Source of the DNA: Metapseudomonas boanensis
Lineage (GTDB): Bacteria > Pseudomonadota > Gammaproteobacteria > Pseudomonadales > Pseudomonadaceae
Reading direction: 5' to 3'
Assembly: GCF_018704125.1 (NCBI RefSeq)
Contig: NZ_JAGTIS010000003.1
Location: forward strand, 124,001 to 188,000
Length of the DNA: 64,000 nucleotides
In this document: positions 26,210-34,327 of the stretch, piece by piece
Layout: the number at the start of each line of letters is the position of its first letter
Numbering within the stretch: position 1 is the first letter of the stretch
Notes under the pieces: generated by a model
What the model saw: the letters and a program-made list of their open reading frames with translations, nothing else
Database searches by the model: none
Told to the model about the DNA's origin: nothing
Position numbers and translations under genes: made by a program

Positions 26210-26219
26210 TTCGCGCTCA

Positions 26220-26262
26220 ATGAAAAGCCCCCCGCTGCCGTGAGGTAGCGGGGGCTTTTTCA
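26220..26262 (+). terminator. Duplicate copy of the surE terminator
   Basis: The same stem and loop as at 25830 with one additional C in the 5' C-run and the same T-tract. It can also act on the opposite strand for the OYE-like operon that ends at 26364. Confidence 0.85.
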
Positions 26263-26289
26263 TTTACGTGGAAGACGCGCGCAGAGCCT

Positions 26290-26315
26290 GTGGGTGCGAA
26301 TGAATTCGCCCCCAC
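26290..26315. repeat. REP-type palindromic repeat
   Basis: GTGGGTGCGAAT-GA-ATTCGCCCCCAC, a near-perfect 26-bp palindrome with one mismatch per arm, of the same GCGAAT family as at 2271 and 19611. Confidence 0.75.
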
Positions 26316-26363
26316 AAAGAACAGCCGAATCGCGGATGCAAGCCGCTCATCAGATGGCCTTGG

Positions 26364-27575
26364 TCAGGCGAACGCATTCGGCTGGTTCAAGGTGCAACGG
26401 ATGCCGCCTGGCAGGGCCATGCTGGCCACGCACTGGTTGCAGTGGGTACACGGGCTTTTCCAGCCCTCTCCCTGTTCGCGGACTCGCTGCAACAAATGCG
26501 AATCATTGAGCAGGGCACGGCCCATGGCGATGAAGTCGAAACCCTCGGCCATGGCCTGCCCCATGCTCTGCCCCGTGGCGACGCCGCCGAGGTAGACCAG
26601 CGGCATGTTCACCGCGCGGCGCATCTGGCGGGCCAGTTCGAGGAAATACATTTCCTCGTACGGCATTGACGGGAAGCTCGCACCACCGAACCATTTCATC
26701 GCGGTGCGCTGCCACGGGTTCTTTTCCAGCGGCACCATGTACTTCAGCGGACTTTCGCCGCGGAACAGGAACATCGAGGTACGACTGACCAGCCCCCCGC
26801 TCATGACAATGGCGTTCAGCCCCCCCTGCTCCAGCAACTGCGCAGCCTTGCAGGACTCTTCTATTTCCAGGCCGCCCTCCAGACCATCGCTGAGGTTGAG
26901 CTTGGCCAGCACCGGGAAATCCTTGCCGACTGCCGCGCGCACCGCCGCCAGCACCTGCAGCGGGAAGCGCATGCGATTCTCCAGGCAACCGCCGTAGGCA
27001 TCGCGGCGTTTGTTCAAGAGCGGGGAAATGAACTGGCTGAGCAGGTAGCCGTGGCCCATGTGGATCTCGATGGCATCGAACCCCGCATCACGCACGAAGG
27101 CTGCGGCGGCAGCGTACTCAGCCACCGTTCGGGCGATATCAGAGCTGTCCATGGCGCCGCCGATGGGTACGCCGGAGAACACGCCGTACTGGTTGATGCA
27201 GGCACTGGGGCCTCGCGGTCGCGGGATATTGAGTGGTTTATTGCGGCTGAAATAGCCACAGTGGGCCAGTTGCGCGGAAACCGCGCCACCTTCGGCATGC
27301 ACGGCGGAGGCCAGCCGCTGCAATTGCGGAAATACACCGCTGTGCATCCACATCTGGTCGGGGAAAGTCAGGCCGTCGGGCGACACGCCGCAATAGGCCA
27401 CGGTAGTCAGGCCAACACCGCCGTGCGCCATGCCGGCATGATGGTTGACCAGATCGTCACCCGGAACGCCACCGGGGCACATGCCCTCGAAGGTCGCAGT
27501 CTTGATGACGCGGTTGCGCAGGGTCAGGCCAGCCAATTTCGCCGGGCTCAACAGCCTGTCCAGTTCATTGCTCAT
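26364..27575 (-). CDS. Old yellow enzyme-type NADH:flavin oxidoreductase with C-terminal Cys motif
   Basis: 403 residues. The TIM barrel starts with LLSPAKLAGLTLRNRVIKTA and has HMGHGYLLSQFISPLLN and a YGG-x2-ENR motif (DAYGGCLENRMRF), typical of the dienoyl-CoA reductase/enoate reductase branch. Cys376, Cys379, Cys382 and Cys394 give C-x2-C-x2-C-x11-C, close to the [4Fe-4S] site (C-x2-C-x3-C-x11-C) of those enzymes and of BaiCD/BaiH. However, the protein stops there and lacks their C-terminal FAD/NAD domains. A steroid ene-reductase or isomerising enzyme is plausible. Its start overlaps the RibBX-like stop by 4 bases, making it the last gene of a four-gene operon. Confidence 0.82.
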   Translation of the reverse strand: MSNELDRLLSPAKLAGLTLRNRVIKTATFEGMCPGGVPGDDLVNHHAGMAHGGVGLTTVAYCGVSPDGLTFPDQMWMHSGVFPQLQRLASAVHAEGGAVSAQLAHCGYFSRNKPLNIPRPRGPSACINQYGVFSGVPIGGAMDSSDIARTVAEYAAAAAFVRDAGFDAIEIHMGHGYLLSQFISPLLNKRRDAYGGCLENRMRFPLQVLAAVRAAVGKDFPVLAKLNLSDGLEGGLEIEESCKAAQLLEQGGLNAIVMSGGLVSRTSMFLFRGESPLKYMVPLEKNPWQRTAMKWFGGASFPSMPYEEMYFLELARQMRRAVNMPLVYLGGVATGQSMGQAMAEGFDFIAMGRALLNDSHLLQRVREQGEGWKSPCTHCNQCVASMALPGGIRCTLNQPNAFA

Positions 27576-28678
27576 GCTTGCTCCTGCGATTCGAAGGGGA
27601 CGAACTCGGCGACTTCCAGCTCGAAGCCGGAAACAGCCTTGTGACTTACAGGGAAACTCATCAGGCGCATCTTGCGCACGCCAACGTCACGAAGGATCTG
27701 CGCGCCAATGCCCAATGTACGCTGTGGAAATATCGGCGGACGCGGCTTCTGCCCGGCCTGTTGCTGCAACTGTTCGATGACCGCGGCGGGCGTTTCCTGC
27801 TGCGCCAGCAGCACTATCACGCCAGCCCCCTCCTTGGCCACCCGAGCCAGGGAGCGCTCGAGGTTCCACTGCTGGCCACCTTCCGGATGACTATGCAGGA
27901 CATCGCGCAACGTCTCCACGGCTTGCACACGGACCAGGGCCGGGCGATCGCGGCGCACCTCTCCTCGCACCAGCGCCAGGTGCAGCTGGCCCTGGTAATC
28001 GTCCAGGTAAGTAAAGACTCTGAACTCACCATGGCGGGTCTGGAGCGGGTATTCGCCGGAGCGACGAATGGTGCCTTCATGGAGAATACGGTAGTGGATC
28101 AGATCAGCCACGCTGCCGATGCGCAGGCCGTGTCGTTCGGCAAAGCCACGCAAGGCGGCGCCACGCGCCGGCTCGCCGTCCTCATCGAGGATGCCGACGA
28201 GCACCGCAGCTGGCATCAGGCCAGCGAGGCGCGCCAGGTCGCAGCCGGCCTCGACATGCCCGGCACGCTGCATGACGCCGCCGGGCTGAGCGCGCAGCGG
28301 AAACACGTGACCGGGTTGGACCAGGTCCACCGCCGTGCTGGCCGGGTCCACGGCCACCGCAATGGTGCGCGCCCGGTCCGCCGCCGAGATGCCGGTAGAC
28401 ACCCCGGTGCGCGCCTCGATGGAGAGAGTGAAGCCCATACCATGCCGGGCCCGCGAGTTGGGCACCATCAACTCCAGGCCAAGGGCCTTGCAGCGCTCGT
28501 CGGTAAGCGTCAGGCAGATCAGCCCGCGCGCCTCGCGAGCCATGAAGTTGATCGCGGCGGCATCGGCATGGCCGGCGGCGATCACCAGTGAACCTTCACC
28601 ATCGCCGTCGTCGTCAGTGATCACGACCATTTCGCCACGGGCCATGGACTCGATCAGGTACTGCGGATTGTCGAGCAT
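27572..28678 (-). CDS. RibBX-like protein with altered catalytic loop
   Basis: 368 residues. The first 210 follow DHBP synthase (RibB): GLICLTLTDERC, GISAADRARTI and PGHVFPLRAQPGG are well kept. The catalytic acidic loop, normally DDEDRENEGDL, reads TDDDGDGEGSL at 21-31, so the Arg-Glu and final Asp that bind substrate and magnesium are changed to Gly, Asp and Ser. The second half resembles GTP cyclohydrolase II but lacks the three zinc Cys (RVQAVETLRDVLHSH instead of a Cys-rich loop). It either makes a flavin precursor inefficiently or has been recruited for another reaction. It lies in an operon with an OYE-like flavoenzyme, an esterase and an SDR. Confidence 0.78.
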   Translation of the reverse strand: MLDNPQYLIESMARGEMVVITDDDGDGEGSLVIAAGHADAAAINFMAREARGLICLTLTDERCKALGLELMVPNSRARHGMGFTLSIEARTGVSTGISAADRARTIAVAVDPASTAVDLVQPGHVFPLRAQPGGVMQRAGHVEAGCDLARLAGLMPAAVLVGILDEDGEPARGAALRGFAERHGLRIGSVADLIHYRILHEGTIRRSGEYPLQTRHGEFRVFTYLDDYQGQLHLALVRGEVRRDRPALVRVQAVETLRDVLHSHPEGGQQWNLERSLARVAKEGAGVIVLLAQQETPAAVIEQLQQQAGQKPRPPIFPQRTLGIGAQILRDVGVRKMRLMSFPVSHKAVSGFELEVAEFVPFESQEQA

Positions 28679-28688
28679 GGTCGGTTCC

Positions 28689-29615
28689 TCAGTTCAACGC
28701 CGCGCGTAGGTCGGCGGCGGCGGATTCGAGCGCTTGCTGCGCCTGCTGGACGAATGCGGCCATGCTGATGAAACCGTGGATCATGCCATCGCAGCGCTGC
28801 AGCCGGGTCGCTACGCCCGCCTCGCGCAAACGCTGGGCGAAGGCCTCGCCCTCGTCGCGTAGCGGGTCATACTCGGCGCTGAGCAGAGTGGTGGGTGGCT
28901 GCCCTTCCAGGTCTTCGGCGCGCAGGGGCGAAGCCAGCGCCTCGTCAGCTTGTTCGGCGCGGCTCAGGTACTGGCGCCAGAACCACTGCATCATCTCGCG
29001 GGTAAGGAAGTAGCCCTCGGCGAACTCGCGGTGGGAGGCGCTATCGCAACGCGCATCTGCAGCGGGATAGAACAGGCATTGGTAGGCCACACGTGGCCCC
29101 TTGCGGGTTGCCGCCAGGCGACTCACGGCAATAGCCAGGTTGGCCCCGGCGCTGTCACCGGCCAAGGCCAGGCGGCTGGCATCGAAGCCAAGCTCGCCGG
29201 CACGCTCGACCAGGTCGCAGGTGGCGCGGTAGCAGTCGTGCGGGGCTGCCGGGAACTTGCTCTCCGGCGCCAGTCGGTAAGCCACCGACACCACCACAGC
29301 GCCGGACAGCCGAGCCAGGCTGCGGCAGAGATTGTCATGGGTATCGAGGTTGCCGATGACAAAGCCGCCGCCATGGAAGAACACCAGCAGCGGCAGGGTG
29401 TTGCTGTCCTCGGGTCGATAAAGGCGCGCATCCAGCTCGCCCTCGGCCCCTGCCACCTTGAGGTTGCGCACCTCGAACAGGCGCTCACCTGGCATCGGCG
29501 GCATGAGGTTGTCGGAGAACTGGCGGTACTGCATCGGATCAAGCTGGTTGAAGTCCGGCTGCGGCAAGCCGCTGAACTGTTGCAGGACAGCGGCGATCTG
29601 CGGATCAAGCGCCAT
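28689..29615 (-). CDS. Alpha/beta hydrolase, hormone-sensitive lipase (HSL) family
   Basis: 308 residues. The HGGG oxyanion motif is at 81-84, the nucleophile elbow GDSAG at 153-157 (Ser155), and Asp250 and His280 (DGMIHGF) complete the triad. This is the bacterial HSL/family IV esterase pattern, cytoplasmic, acting on short esters or lactones of hydrophobic molecules. Its start overlaps the upstream SDR stop by 11 bases and it lies 10 bases before the RibBX-like gene, so it is operonic. It may open a lactone or ester formed during ring oxidation, which is inferred from context. Confidence 0.88.
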   Translation of the reverse strand: MALDPQIAAVLQQFSGLPQPDFNQLDPMQYRQFSDNLMPPMPGERLFEVRNLKVAGAEGELDARLYRPEDSNTLPLLVFFHGGGFVIGNLDTHDNLCRSLARLSGAVVVSVAYRLAPESKFPAAPHDCYRATCDLVERAGELGFDASRLALAGDSAGANLAIAVSRLAATRKGPRVAYQCLFYPAADARCDSASHREFAEGYFLTREMMQWFWRQYLSRAEQADEALASPLRAEDLEGQPPTTLLSAEYDPLRDEGEAFAQRLREAGVATRLQRCDGMIHGFISMAAFVQQAQQALESAAADLRAALN

Positions 29616-30441
29616 GGGGCTCTCCTTCTACATCGACCATCTGGAAGACTGGATTGGTTTCTTCGAGGATGCTGGCCAGGCGCTGTTCCAGGGCCGGCTT
29701 GAAACTCTTGTGCGGCAGCAGCCAGAAGCGGCCTTCGGCCACTCCGGCGAATACCAGTTGTGCCAGCTCGCGCGGCGCCATGCCTTGGCGGATCGTGCTG
29801 TCGAGCAGCGAGTCAAGTTGGCGGGCGGCTTCACCAGCCGCGCGATTGGAGGCCATGATGTCGCTGGCCACGGGGCCTGGGCAGAGCACGGAAACCGAGA
29901 CCGGCGCCTGCAGCATTGCCAGCTCGTAATGCAGGGTTTCCGAGAGCGCGACCACCGCCTGCTTGGTCACCGTATAAGGCGCCATCATCGGGCTGCTGAT
30001 TAGCCCGGCGAGCGAGGCGGTATTGACGATATGAGCCGGACGCCCCTGCCTGAGCAGCAACGGCACGAAACTGCGAACGCCATTGATGACGCCGCGCAGG
30101 TTGATGTCGAGCATGCGCTGCCATTGCGCCGCGGTGATCTCCCAGCTGAATCCGGTCTGCATCACGCCAGCATTGTTGAACAGCAGGTCGACGCCGTCGA
30201 AACGCTGCTGCGCCAGCGCAAGCAGGCTTTCTACCTGCTCCGGATCGCCGACGTCGGCCACCAGCGTGGCGACCTCCGCGCCCTGGGCAGCCAACTCTTC
30301 CGCCAGCGCGGTCAGTCGTTGCCCGTCGATATCGCTGAGCACCAGGCGCAGGCCCAGTGCCGCTGCTTCTTCCGCCAAGCCTTTGCCGATGCCACCTGCC
30401 GCGCCGGTAATCACCGCCACCTGGCCTTGTTCAATAACCAT
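29605..30441 (-). CDS. SDR family oxidoreductase, first gene of OYE-like operon
   Basis: 278 residues from the ATG at 30441; the adjacent ATG at 30444 is too close to the GGGAG site and a further one at 30534 lies upstream of the regulatory box. TGAAGGIG at 12-19, Asp37 (NAD-like), NNAG at 89-92, Ser143, Tyr156 and Lys160 (YTVTK) are all standard. The chain runs about 25 residues beyond the normal end. Box 5 lies 58 bases upstream, so this gene heads the operon with the esterase, RibBX-like and OYE-like genes. Confidence 0.85.
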   Translation of the reverse strand: MVIEQGQVAVITGAAGGIGKGLAEEAAALGLRLVLSDIDGQRLTALAEELAAQGAEVATLVADVGDPEQVESLLALAQQRFDGVDLLFNNAGVMQTGFSWEITAAQWQRMLDINLRGVINGVRSFVPLLLRQGRPAHIVNTASLAGLISSPMMAPYTVTKQAVVALSETLHYELAMLQAPVSVSVLCPGPVASDIMASNRAAGEAARQLDSLLDSTIRQGMAPRELAQLVFAGVAEGRFWLLPHKSFKPALEQRLASILEETNPVFQMVDVEGEPHGA

Positions 30442-30498
30442 CATGGACTCCCGTTCTTGTTCTATTTGGGCCAGTAGAGCCCTTCCACCGGAGCCAGC

Positions 30499-30516
30499 CA
30501 TCGTCCGCTTGGACGA
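30499..30516 (-). promoter_or_regulatory. Cluster regulatory box 5 (drives the SDR-esterase-RibBX-OYE operon)
   Basis: On the minus strand TCGTCC-AAGC-GGACGATG, the promoter-proximal half perfect, with a -10-like TCTACT starting 20 nt further toward 30441. It lies 14 bases past the stop of the MDR gene on the same strand, so the operon has its own promoter. Confidence 0.7.
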
Positions 30517-30530
30517 GGGCGCGAGCCCGC

Positions 30531-31505
30531 TCAATCGGCGACCAGCAGCACCTGCTTGGTCCGTGCACGCCCCTGTTGCAGTCGCTCATGAGCAGTTGCC
30601 ACGTCGGCCAGGGGCAGCACTTCAAGCCGCGGCGCACGCACGCGCCCAGCCGCGAGCAGGGCCGCGATTCGCTCCAGGGATTCACCGCTGGGCATGCGAC
30701 TGTAGGCCACTGCGGTACGCAGGCCGCGCTGGGCGGCTTTGGCGTGGTCAGGCCCGGAATCGCCGGGCGTCAGGGTGAGAATCGCCACGAGCATGCCGCC
30801 ATCGCGCAGCAGGTCGAGGGCGTCAGGCAGGCTGCCGCCACCAATGCAGTCGAGCACCAGGTCGACGCCTTCCGGCGCCCAATGGCACAGGGTCGGTGCT
30901 ATTGCGCCTGCACGGTAGTCGATTGCGCACTCGGCGCCGAGGGCCTGCACATGCAGCAGGTTGCCCTGACTGCAGGTGGCAGCGATACGCGCGCCGGCAC
31001 AGCGAGCGAACTGGATGGCAAAGCCGCCCACGGCACTGCCGCCACCATGGACCAGAACCTTCATGCCCGGGCGCAGGGCTCCTTCGTCAAACAACCCCGC
31101 CCAGGCTGCCAGGGCTGGTGTGGGCACAGCGGCTGCGGCGGCGAAGTCGAGATTTTCCGGCATCCTCACCATCGAGGCACGAGAGACGCAGGCGTATTCG
31201 GCATAGGAACCCCACTTACCGGCACCGACATCGCTCTGGGCGAAGACCCGAGTCCCCAGGGGCAGGTCTTCCACGCCCTGCCCCACCGCTGCCACGGTGC
31301 CTGCCAGATCGAAACCGAGGACAAACGGGAATCGGTATTCGAGGAAGCCACCCAGCAATCCCTCCCGGCATTTCCAGTCCGCCGGATTGACCCCGGCGCA
31401 GACCACCCGCACCAACACTTCACCCGGTCCGGGTTGTGGACGTTCCACCTCGGCCAATTGCAAAACCTCGGCCCCGCCGATGCGTTCGATGACCACTGCG
31501 CGCAT
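30531..31505 (-). CDS. Zinc-independent MDR oxidoreductase (quinone reductase-like)
   Basis: 324 residues from the ATG at 31505 (GGAGAAAGCA upstream); the frame extends to 31583 but there is no site. It shows the MDR layout: an N-terminal GroES-like fold (GEVLVRVVCAGVNPADWKCREG), GFDLAGTVAAVG and a Rossmann motif VHGGGSAVGGFA. The catalytic-zinc Cys and His of alcohol dehydrogenases are missing, so it belongs with NADPH:quinone or enone reductases. It is transcribed from the box 6 intergenic region, divergent from the Rieske gene. An enone or C=C reductase is likely. Confidence 0.85.
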   Translation of the reverse strand: MRAVVIERIGGAEVLQLAEVERPQPGPGEVLVRVVCAGVNPADWKCREGLLGGFLEYRFPFVLGFDLAGTVAAVGQGVEDLPLGTRVFAQSDVGAGKWGSYAEYACVSRASMVRMPENLDFAAAAAVPTPALAAWAGLFDEGALRPGMKVLVHGGGSAVGGFAIQFARCAGARIAATCSQGNLLHVQALGAECAIDYRAGAIAPTLCHWAPEGVDLVLDCIGGGSLPDALDLLRDGGMLVAILTLTPGDSGPDHAKAAQRGLRTAVAYSRMPSGESLERIAALLAAGRVRAPRLEVLPLADVATAHERLQQGRARTKQVLLVAD

Positions 31506-31654
31506 TGCTTTCTCCGATGGATCAACTGGGTCGCACGCCGCAGGACGCGGCAAGGATGAACAGGCGGAATGGCGGGGCTGCAATTGAGCCCAGCGCCTGT
31601 GATCACATCTGTTCTTGTTCTGCCGGGCAGTAAAGCGAGCTGTCGGCTGGCAGC

Positions 31655-31674
31655 CATCGTCCGATCAGACGATG
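31655..31674. promoter_or_regulatory. Cluster regulatory box 6, symmetric, for the divergent MDR and KshA-like genes
   Basis: CATCGTCC-GATC-AGACGATG, both halves of the full CATCGTCC type, centred between the two divergent genes. A -10-like TTTACT starts 20 nt away on the minus side and AGAATC 20 nt away on the plus side. It is the only symmetric copy and the only one serving two promoters. Confidence 0.72.
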
Positions 31675-31776
31675 CCGACAAATGCTGGGACCGCAGAATC
31701 CATCAAGTGCAAAAAGCTGCCTCGGTCCGCCTAAGCCGGCCGCAGCTATCACGGACCCCGAGCGGAGAACAAGAAC

Positions 31777-32823
31777 ATGAGTACCCTGCACCGAATCGAA
31801 GCCAAACAGTTGGAAGCGCGCTACGCGCGTGGCTGGCACTGCCTCGGCCTGACCGCACAGTACCGTGACGGCAAGGCCCACCGCCTGGACGTCTTCGGTA
31901 CCCGCCTGGTGGCGTTCGCCGGGGAGGACGGGCAAATCCGTATCCTCGATGGCTACTGCCCGCACATGGGTGCCGACCTCAGCGAAGGCTGCGTCGAGGG
32001 AGACGCCGTGCGTTGCCCGTTCCACGACTGGCGTTGGCGCGGCGATGGCGTGTGTGACGACATCCCCTATGCCAAGCGCATTCCGCCGCGGGCGAAGATC
32101 AAATCCTGGCCAGTGTTGGAACAGAACAATCTGCTCTTCGTCTGGAACGATCCGGAAGGCAATCCGCCGATTGCCGAGCAGGCTATCCCTCGCATCGACG
32201 CTTGCTTCAACGACGAATGGGCCGAGTGGGAAGTGGCCGAGCTGAAGATCGACACCAATTGCCGCGAGCTGATCGACAACGTGGCCGACATGGCGCACTT
32301 CGACTCAGTCCACGGCACCGAGCTGACGCACTTCAGCAACAAGTTCGATAAGCACCTGGCAATCCAGTACATGCGCGGCAGCAGCGCTCGCCTATCCGGC
32401 GAGAGCCAGCTGACGACCGTCGCCACGTATTACGGCCCGGCCTACCAGATCACCGAAATGACCGGTGCGATGGATGGCGTGCCGATCCACTCCATCCTGC
32501 TCAACTGCCATGTGCCCATCGACCTGAACAGCTTCACCCTGCGCTATGGCGTGCTGGTGAAGAAAGTCCCGGGACTCACCGACGAGCAGAACCGCGCCAT
32601 GGCCCAGGCCTACGTGAAACAGGCCCAGGATGCGTTCTACGAGGACGTGGCGATCTGGCACACCAAGACCCGCGTCGACAACCCGCTGCTCTGCGACGGC
32701 GACGGCCCGGTCTATCAGCTGCGCAAGTGGTACGATCAGTTCTATACCGACATCGCCGATCTGAGCACCGCAACAGCCGAACCTCGTTCTTTCGTGGTTC
32801 TGGACGTCACAGAGACCGCTTAA
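31777..32823 (+). CDS. kshA: Rieske non-heme iron oxygenase (3-ketosteroid 9alpha-hydroxylase oxygenase-like)
   Basis: 348 residues with GGAG before the ATG. Rieske ligands are Cys61, His63, Cys80 and His83 (YCPHMGADLSEG, CPFHDWRW). The mononuclear iron triad is His174 and His179 in NVADMAHFDSVHG with Asp290 (FYEDVAIW) as the likely third ligand. Long stretches, such as the ARGWHCLG start, DGYCxHMGADLSEG, CPFHDWRWxGDG, LLFVWNDPEGNPP and the QLRKWYDQFYTDIAD end, agree with mycobacterial KshA from memory. KshA opens the ring system together with KstD. No reductase (KshB) gene is next to it. Confidence 0.85.
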   Translation: MSTLHRIEAKQLEARYARGWHCLGLTAQYRDGKAHRLDVFGTRLVAFAGEDGQIRILDGYCPHMGADLSEGCVEGDAVRCPFHDWRWRGDGVCDDIPYAKRIPPRAKIKSWPVLEQNNLLFVWNDPEGNPPIAEQAIPRIDACFNDEWAEWEVAELKIDTNCRELIDNVADMAHFDSVHGTELTHFSNKFDKHLAIQYMRGSSARLSGESQLTTVATYYGPAYQITEMTGAMDGVPIHSILLNCHVPIDLNSFTLRYGVLVKKVPGLTDEQNRAMAQAYVKQAQDAFYEDVAIWHTKTRVDNPLLCDGDGPVYQLRKWYDQFYTDIADLSTATAEPRSFVVLDVTETA

Positions 32824-32837
32824 GCCCGTCCTAGAGC

Positions 32838-32868
32838 CAGTCGTCTGTCGATCATCGGCAGACGATTG
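32838..32868. terminator. Inverted repeat after the KshA-like gene
   Basis: AGTCGTCTGTCGAT and ATCGGCAGACGATT form a long stem with G-T wobbles around a single central C. It could terminate the kshA transcript, though only a short TTGTGCTTGT follows. Its TCGTCTG and CAGACGA arms also resemble the regulatory box halves, but the spacing is wrong. Confidence 0.5.
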
Positions 32869-32936
32869 TGCTTGTAGTGAAGGCCTATTTCTCTGTATGA
32901 AGCGTTCTATACATAAAAATAAAAAATGGTTCAGAC

Positions 32937-34067
32937 ATGGCACAGATACTCACGCTCGACGAGTTCAGCGGAATGCTCCGCAACCTCTATCAGGGGCCGC
33001 TGGAAGACATTCCCTGGACAACTTTCCTGGATCAACTGAAAAACTGTCTTTCATCCAAGTACGCCACTTTTATTCTGCGCCCACCCAGCCAACACGTGGA
33101 TGGTCTGAGCATCTCCACCGCCGGCTCGTCCGCAGAGGTAACGGCCTCCTATAACCAGCATTTCTATAGCCTGGACCCGTTCGTCGGCCTGCCCAACCGG
33201 CAGGTGATCACCCTGGCCGAGTTCGTCTCGGACAAAGACTGGTTGAATTCAGAGTTCTACAAGAGCTTCATGGAGCCGGTGGATGTGTTCCACATCCTCG
33301 GGGCGGACATCAACACCAGCGATGGCGCGCAGTGCCGCATCCGCATTTCCCGCGGCCAGGACGCGCCCCCCTTCGATCAACATGACAAGGATCTGCTGAC
33401 CCTGTTGCTGCCTCATCTTGAACAGGCAGTGGTGCTGCACATGCACCTCAACCGGGTCGAAAGCGAGCGGAACCTCTACGCCGGCGCGGTCGATCAGTTG
33501 GCGGTGGGCACCATCATCCTCGACCAGGACGGCAAGGTCCTGCAGAAGAATCGCCTGGCCGAACATCTGCTGGACGAAAAGGACGGCATCAAGCTGGTCA
33601 ACGAAAGCCTGCAGGTTGGCACTGCACGCGACAGCCAGGTGTTCCGCCAACTGGTCAAGCAGGCACTGCTCTCGCAGAAAAGCACTAACCCCTCGGTGGT
33701 CGAGGCCATGCGTGTGCAACGCCCGTCAGGGCGCGCGGACCTCGGCATCATCGTCCGCTCGGTACCGCCCAGCGCCTGGAGCGAGGGCAAGCAATGCCCA
33801 TCGGTGGTCATTTTCATCAGCGACCCCGAGCTGGAGTCCAGCGCCCCACAGGAGATCGTCAAGGCGCTGTTCGACCTCACGCCTGCCGAAGCCCAACTGG
33901 CGATGCTGCTGGCCAACGGTCTGACCCTGGATGAAGCGTCGGATGCCCTGGGCATCAGCCGCAACACCGCTCGCGCGCACCTGCGCTCGACCTTCTCCAA
34001 GACCGGCGTGACCCGACAAACCATGTTGGTACGGTTGATCCTGCGCAGCGTGGCGACACTGGGGTGA
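32937..34067 (+). CDS. LuxR-type transcriptional regulator (TeiR-like candidate)
   Basis: 376 residues. The C-terminal 60 residues form a LuxR/FixJ helix-turn-helix (LTPAEAQLAMLLANGLT, then DEASDALGISRNTARAHL). The N-terminal 300 residues lack a phosphoacceptor receiver or autoinducer domain signature; residues about 190-300 look PAS-like (VGTIILDQDGKVLQKNRLAEHLL). Length and architecture resemble TeiR, the LuxR-type activator of steroid degradation in Comamonas testosteroni. It is the only LuxR-type gene in the cluster, so it is the likely reader of the eight boxes. Its own ribosome site is weak (no clear GGAG) and I see no box of correct spacing in front of it. Confidence 0.85.
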   Translation: MAQILTLDEFSGMLRNLYQGPLEDIPWTTFLDQLKNCLSSKYATFILRPPSQHVDGLSISTAGSSAEVTASYNQHFYSLDPFVGLPNRQVITLAEFVSDKDWLNSEFYKSFMEPVDVFHILGADINTSDGAQCRIRISRGQDAPPFDQHDKDLLTLLLPHLEQAVVLHMHLNRVESERNLYAGAVDQLAVGTIILDQDGKVLQKNRLAEHLLDEKDGIKLVNESLQVGTARDSQVFRQLVKQALLSQKSTNPSVVEAMRVQRPSGRADLGIIVRSVPPSAWSEGKQCPSVVIFISDPELESSAPQEIVKALFDLTPAEAQLAMLLANGLTLDEASDALGISRNTARAHLRSTFSKTGVTRQTMLVRLILRSVATLG

Positions 34068-34081
34068 TCCAGCCCACTCCT

Positions 34082-34107
34082 CCGCCCCTCTCCCTGGAGA
34101 GGGGCGG
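34082..34107. terminator. GC-rich hairpin after the LuxR-type gene
   Basis: CCGCCCCTCTCC and GGAGAGGGGCGG form a perfect 12-bp stem around CT. It is 14 bases past the stop but has no T-run, so it may be a repeat element rather than a true terminator; a related CTCTCCC-type hairpin is at about 16.75 kb. Confidence 0.5.
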
Positions 34108-34245
34108 GATAACGCGCGCGTGATGGAAATGATTTAGCCGGCCAGTCTGGCATGGAATCGAGCGGGCGATCGACTCAGCACGAACCAATTCCCGTCGCCC
34201 CTCTGGAGCGACCGGCGTGCAAAGGGCCGGGAGCGGGAATGCCCC

Positions 34246-34263
34246 TAGTCCATCCAGACGATG
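34246..34263 (+). promoter_or_regulatory. Cluster regulatory box 7 (drives the Nudix gene)
   Basis: TAGTCC-ATCC-AGACGATG, one mismatch, oriented toward the Nudix gene 65 bases on. The -10 position 20 nt further is weak (CTCTCT). Confidence 0.65.
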
Positions 34264-34327
34264 CCTACCAGCCCTGCGCGCGCGACTCTCTGACGGGTCA
34301 AGCGCCACCTCCGCCGGGAGCCCCGCC

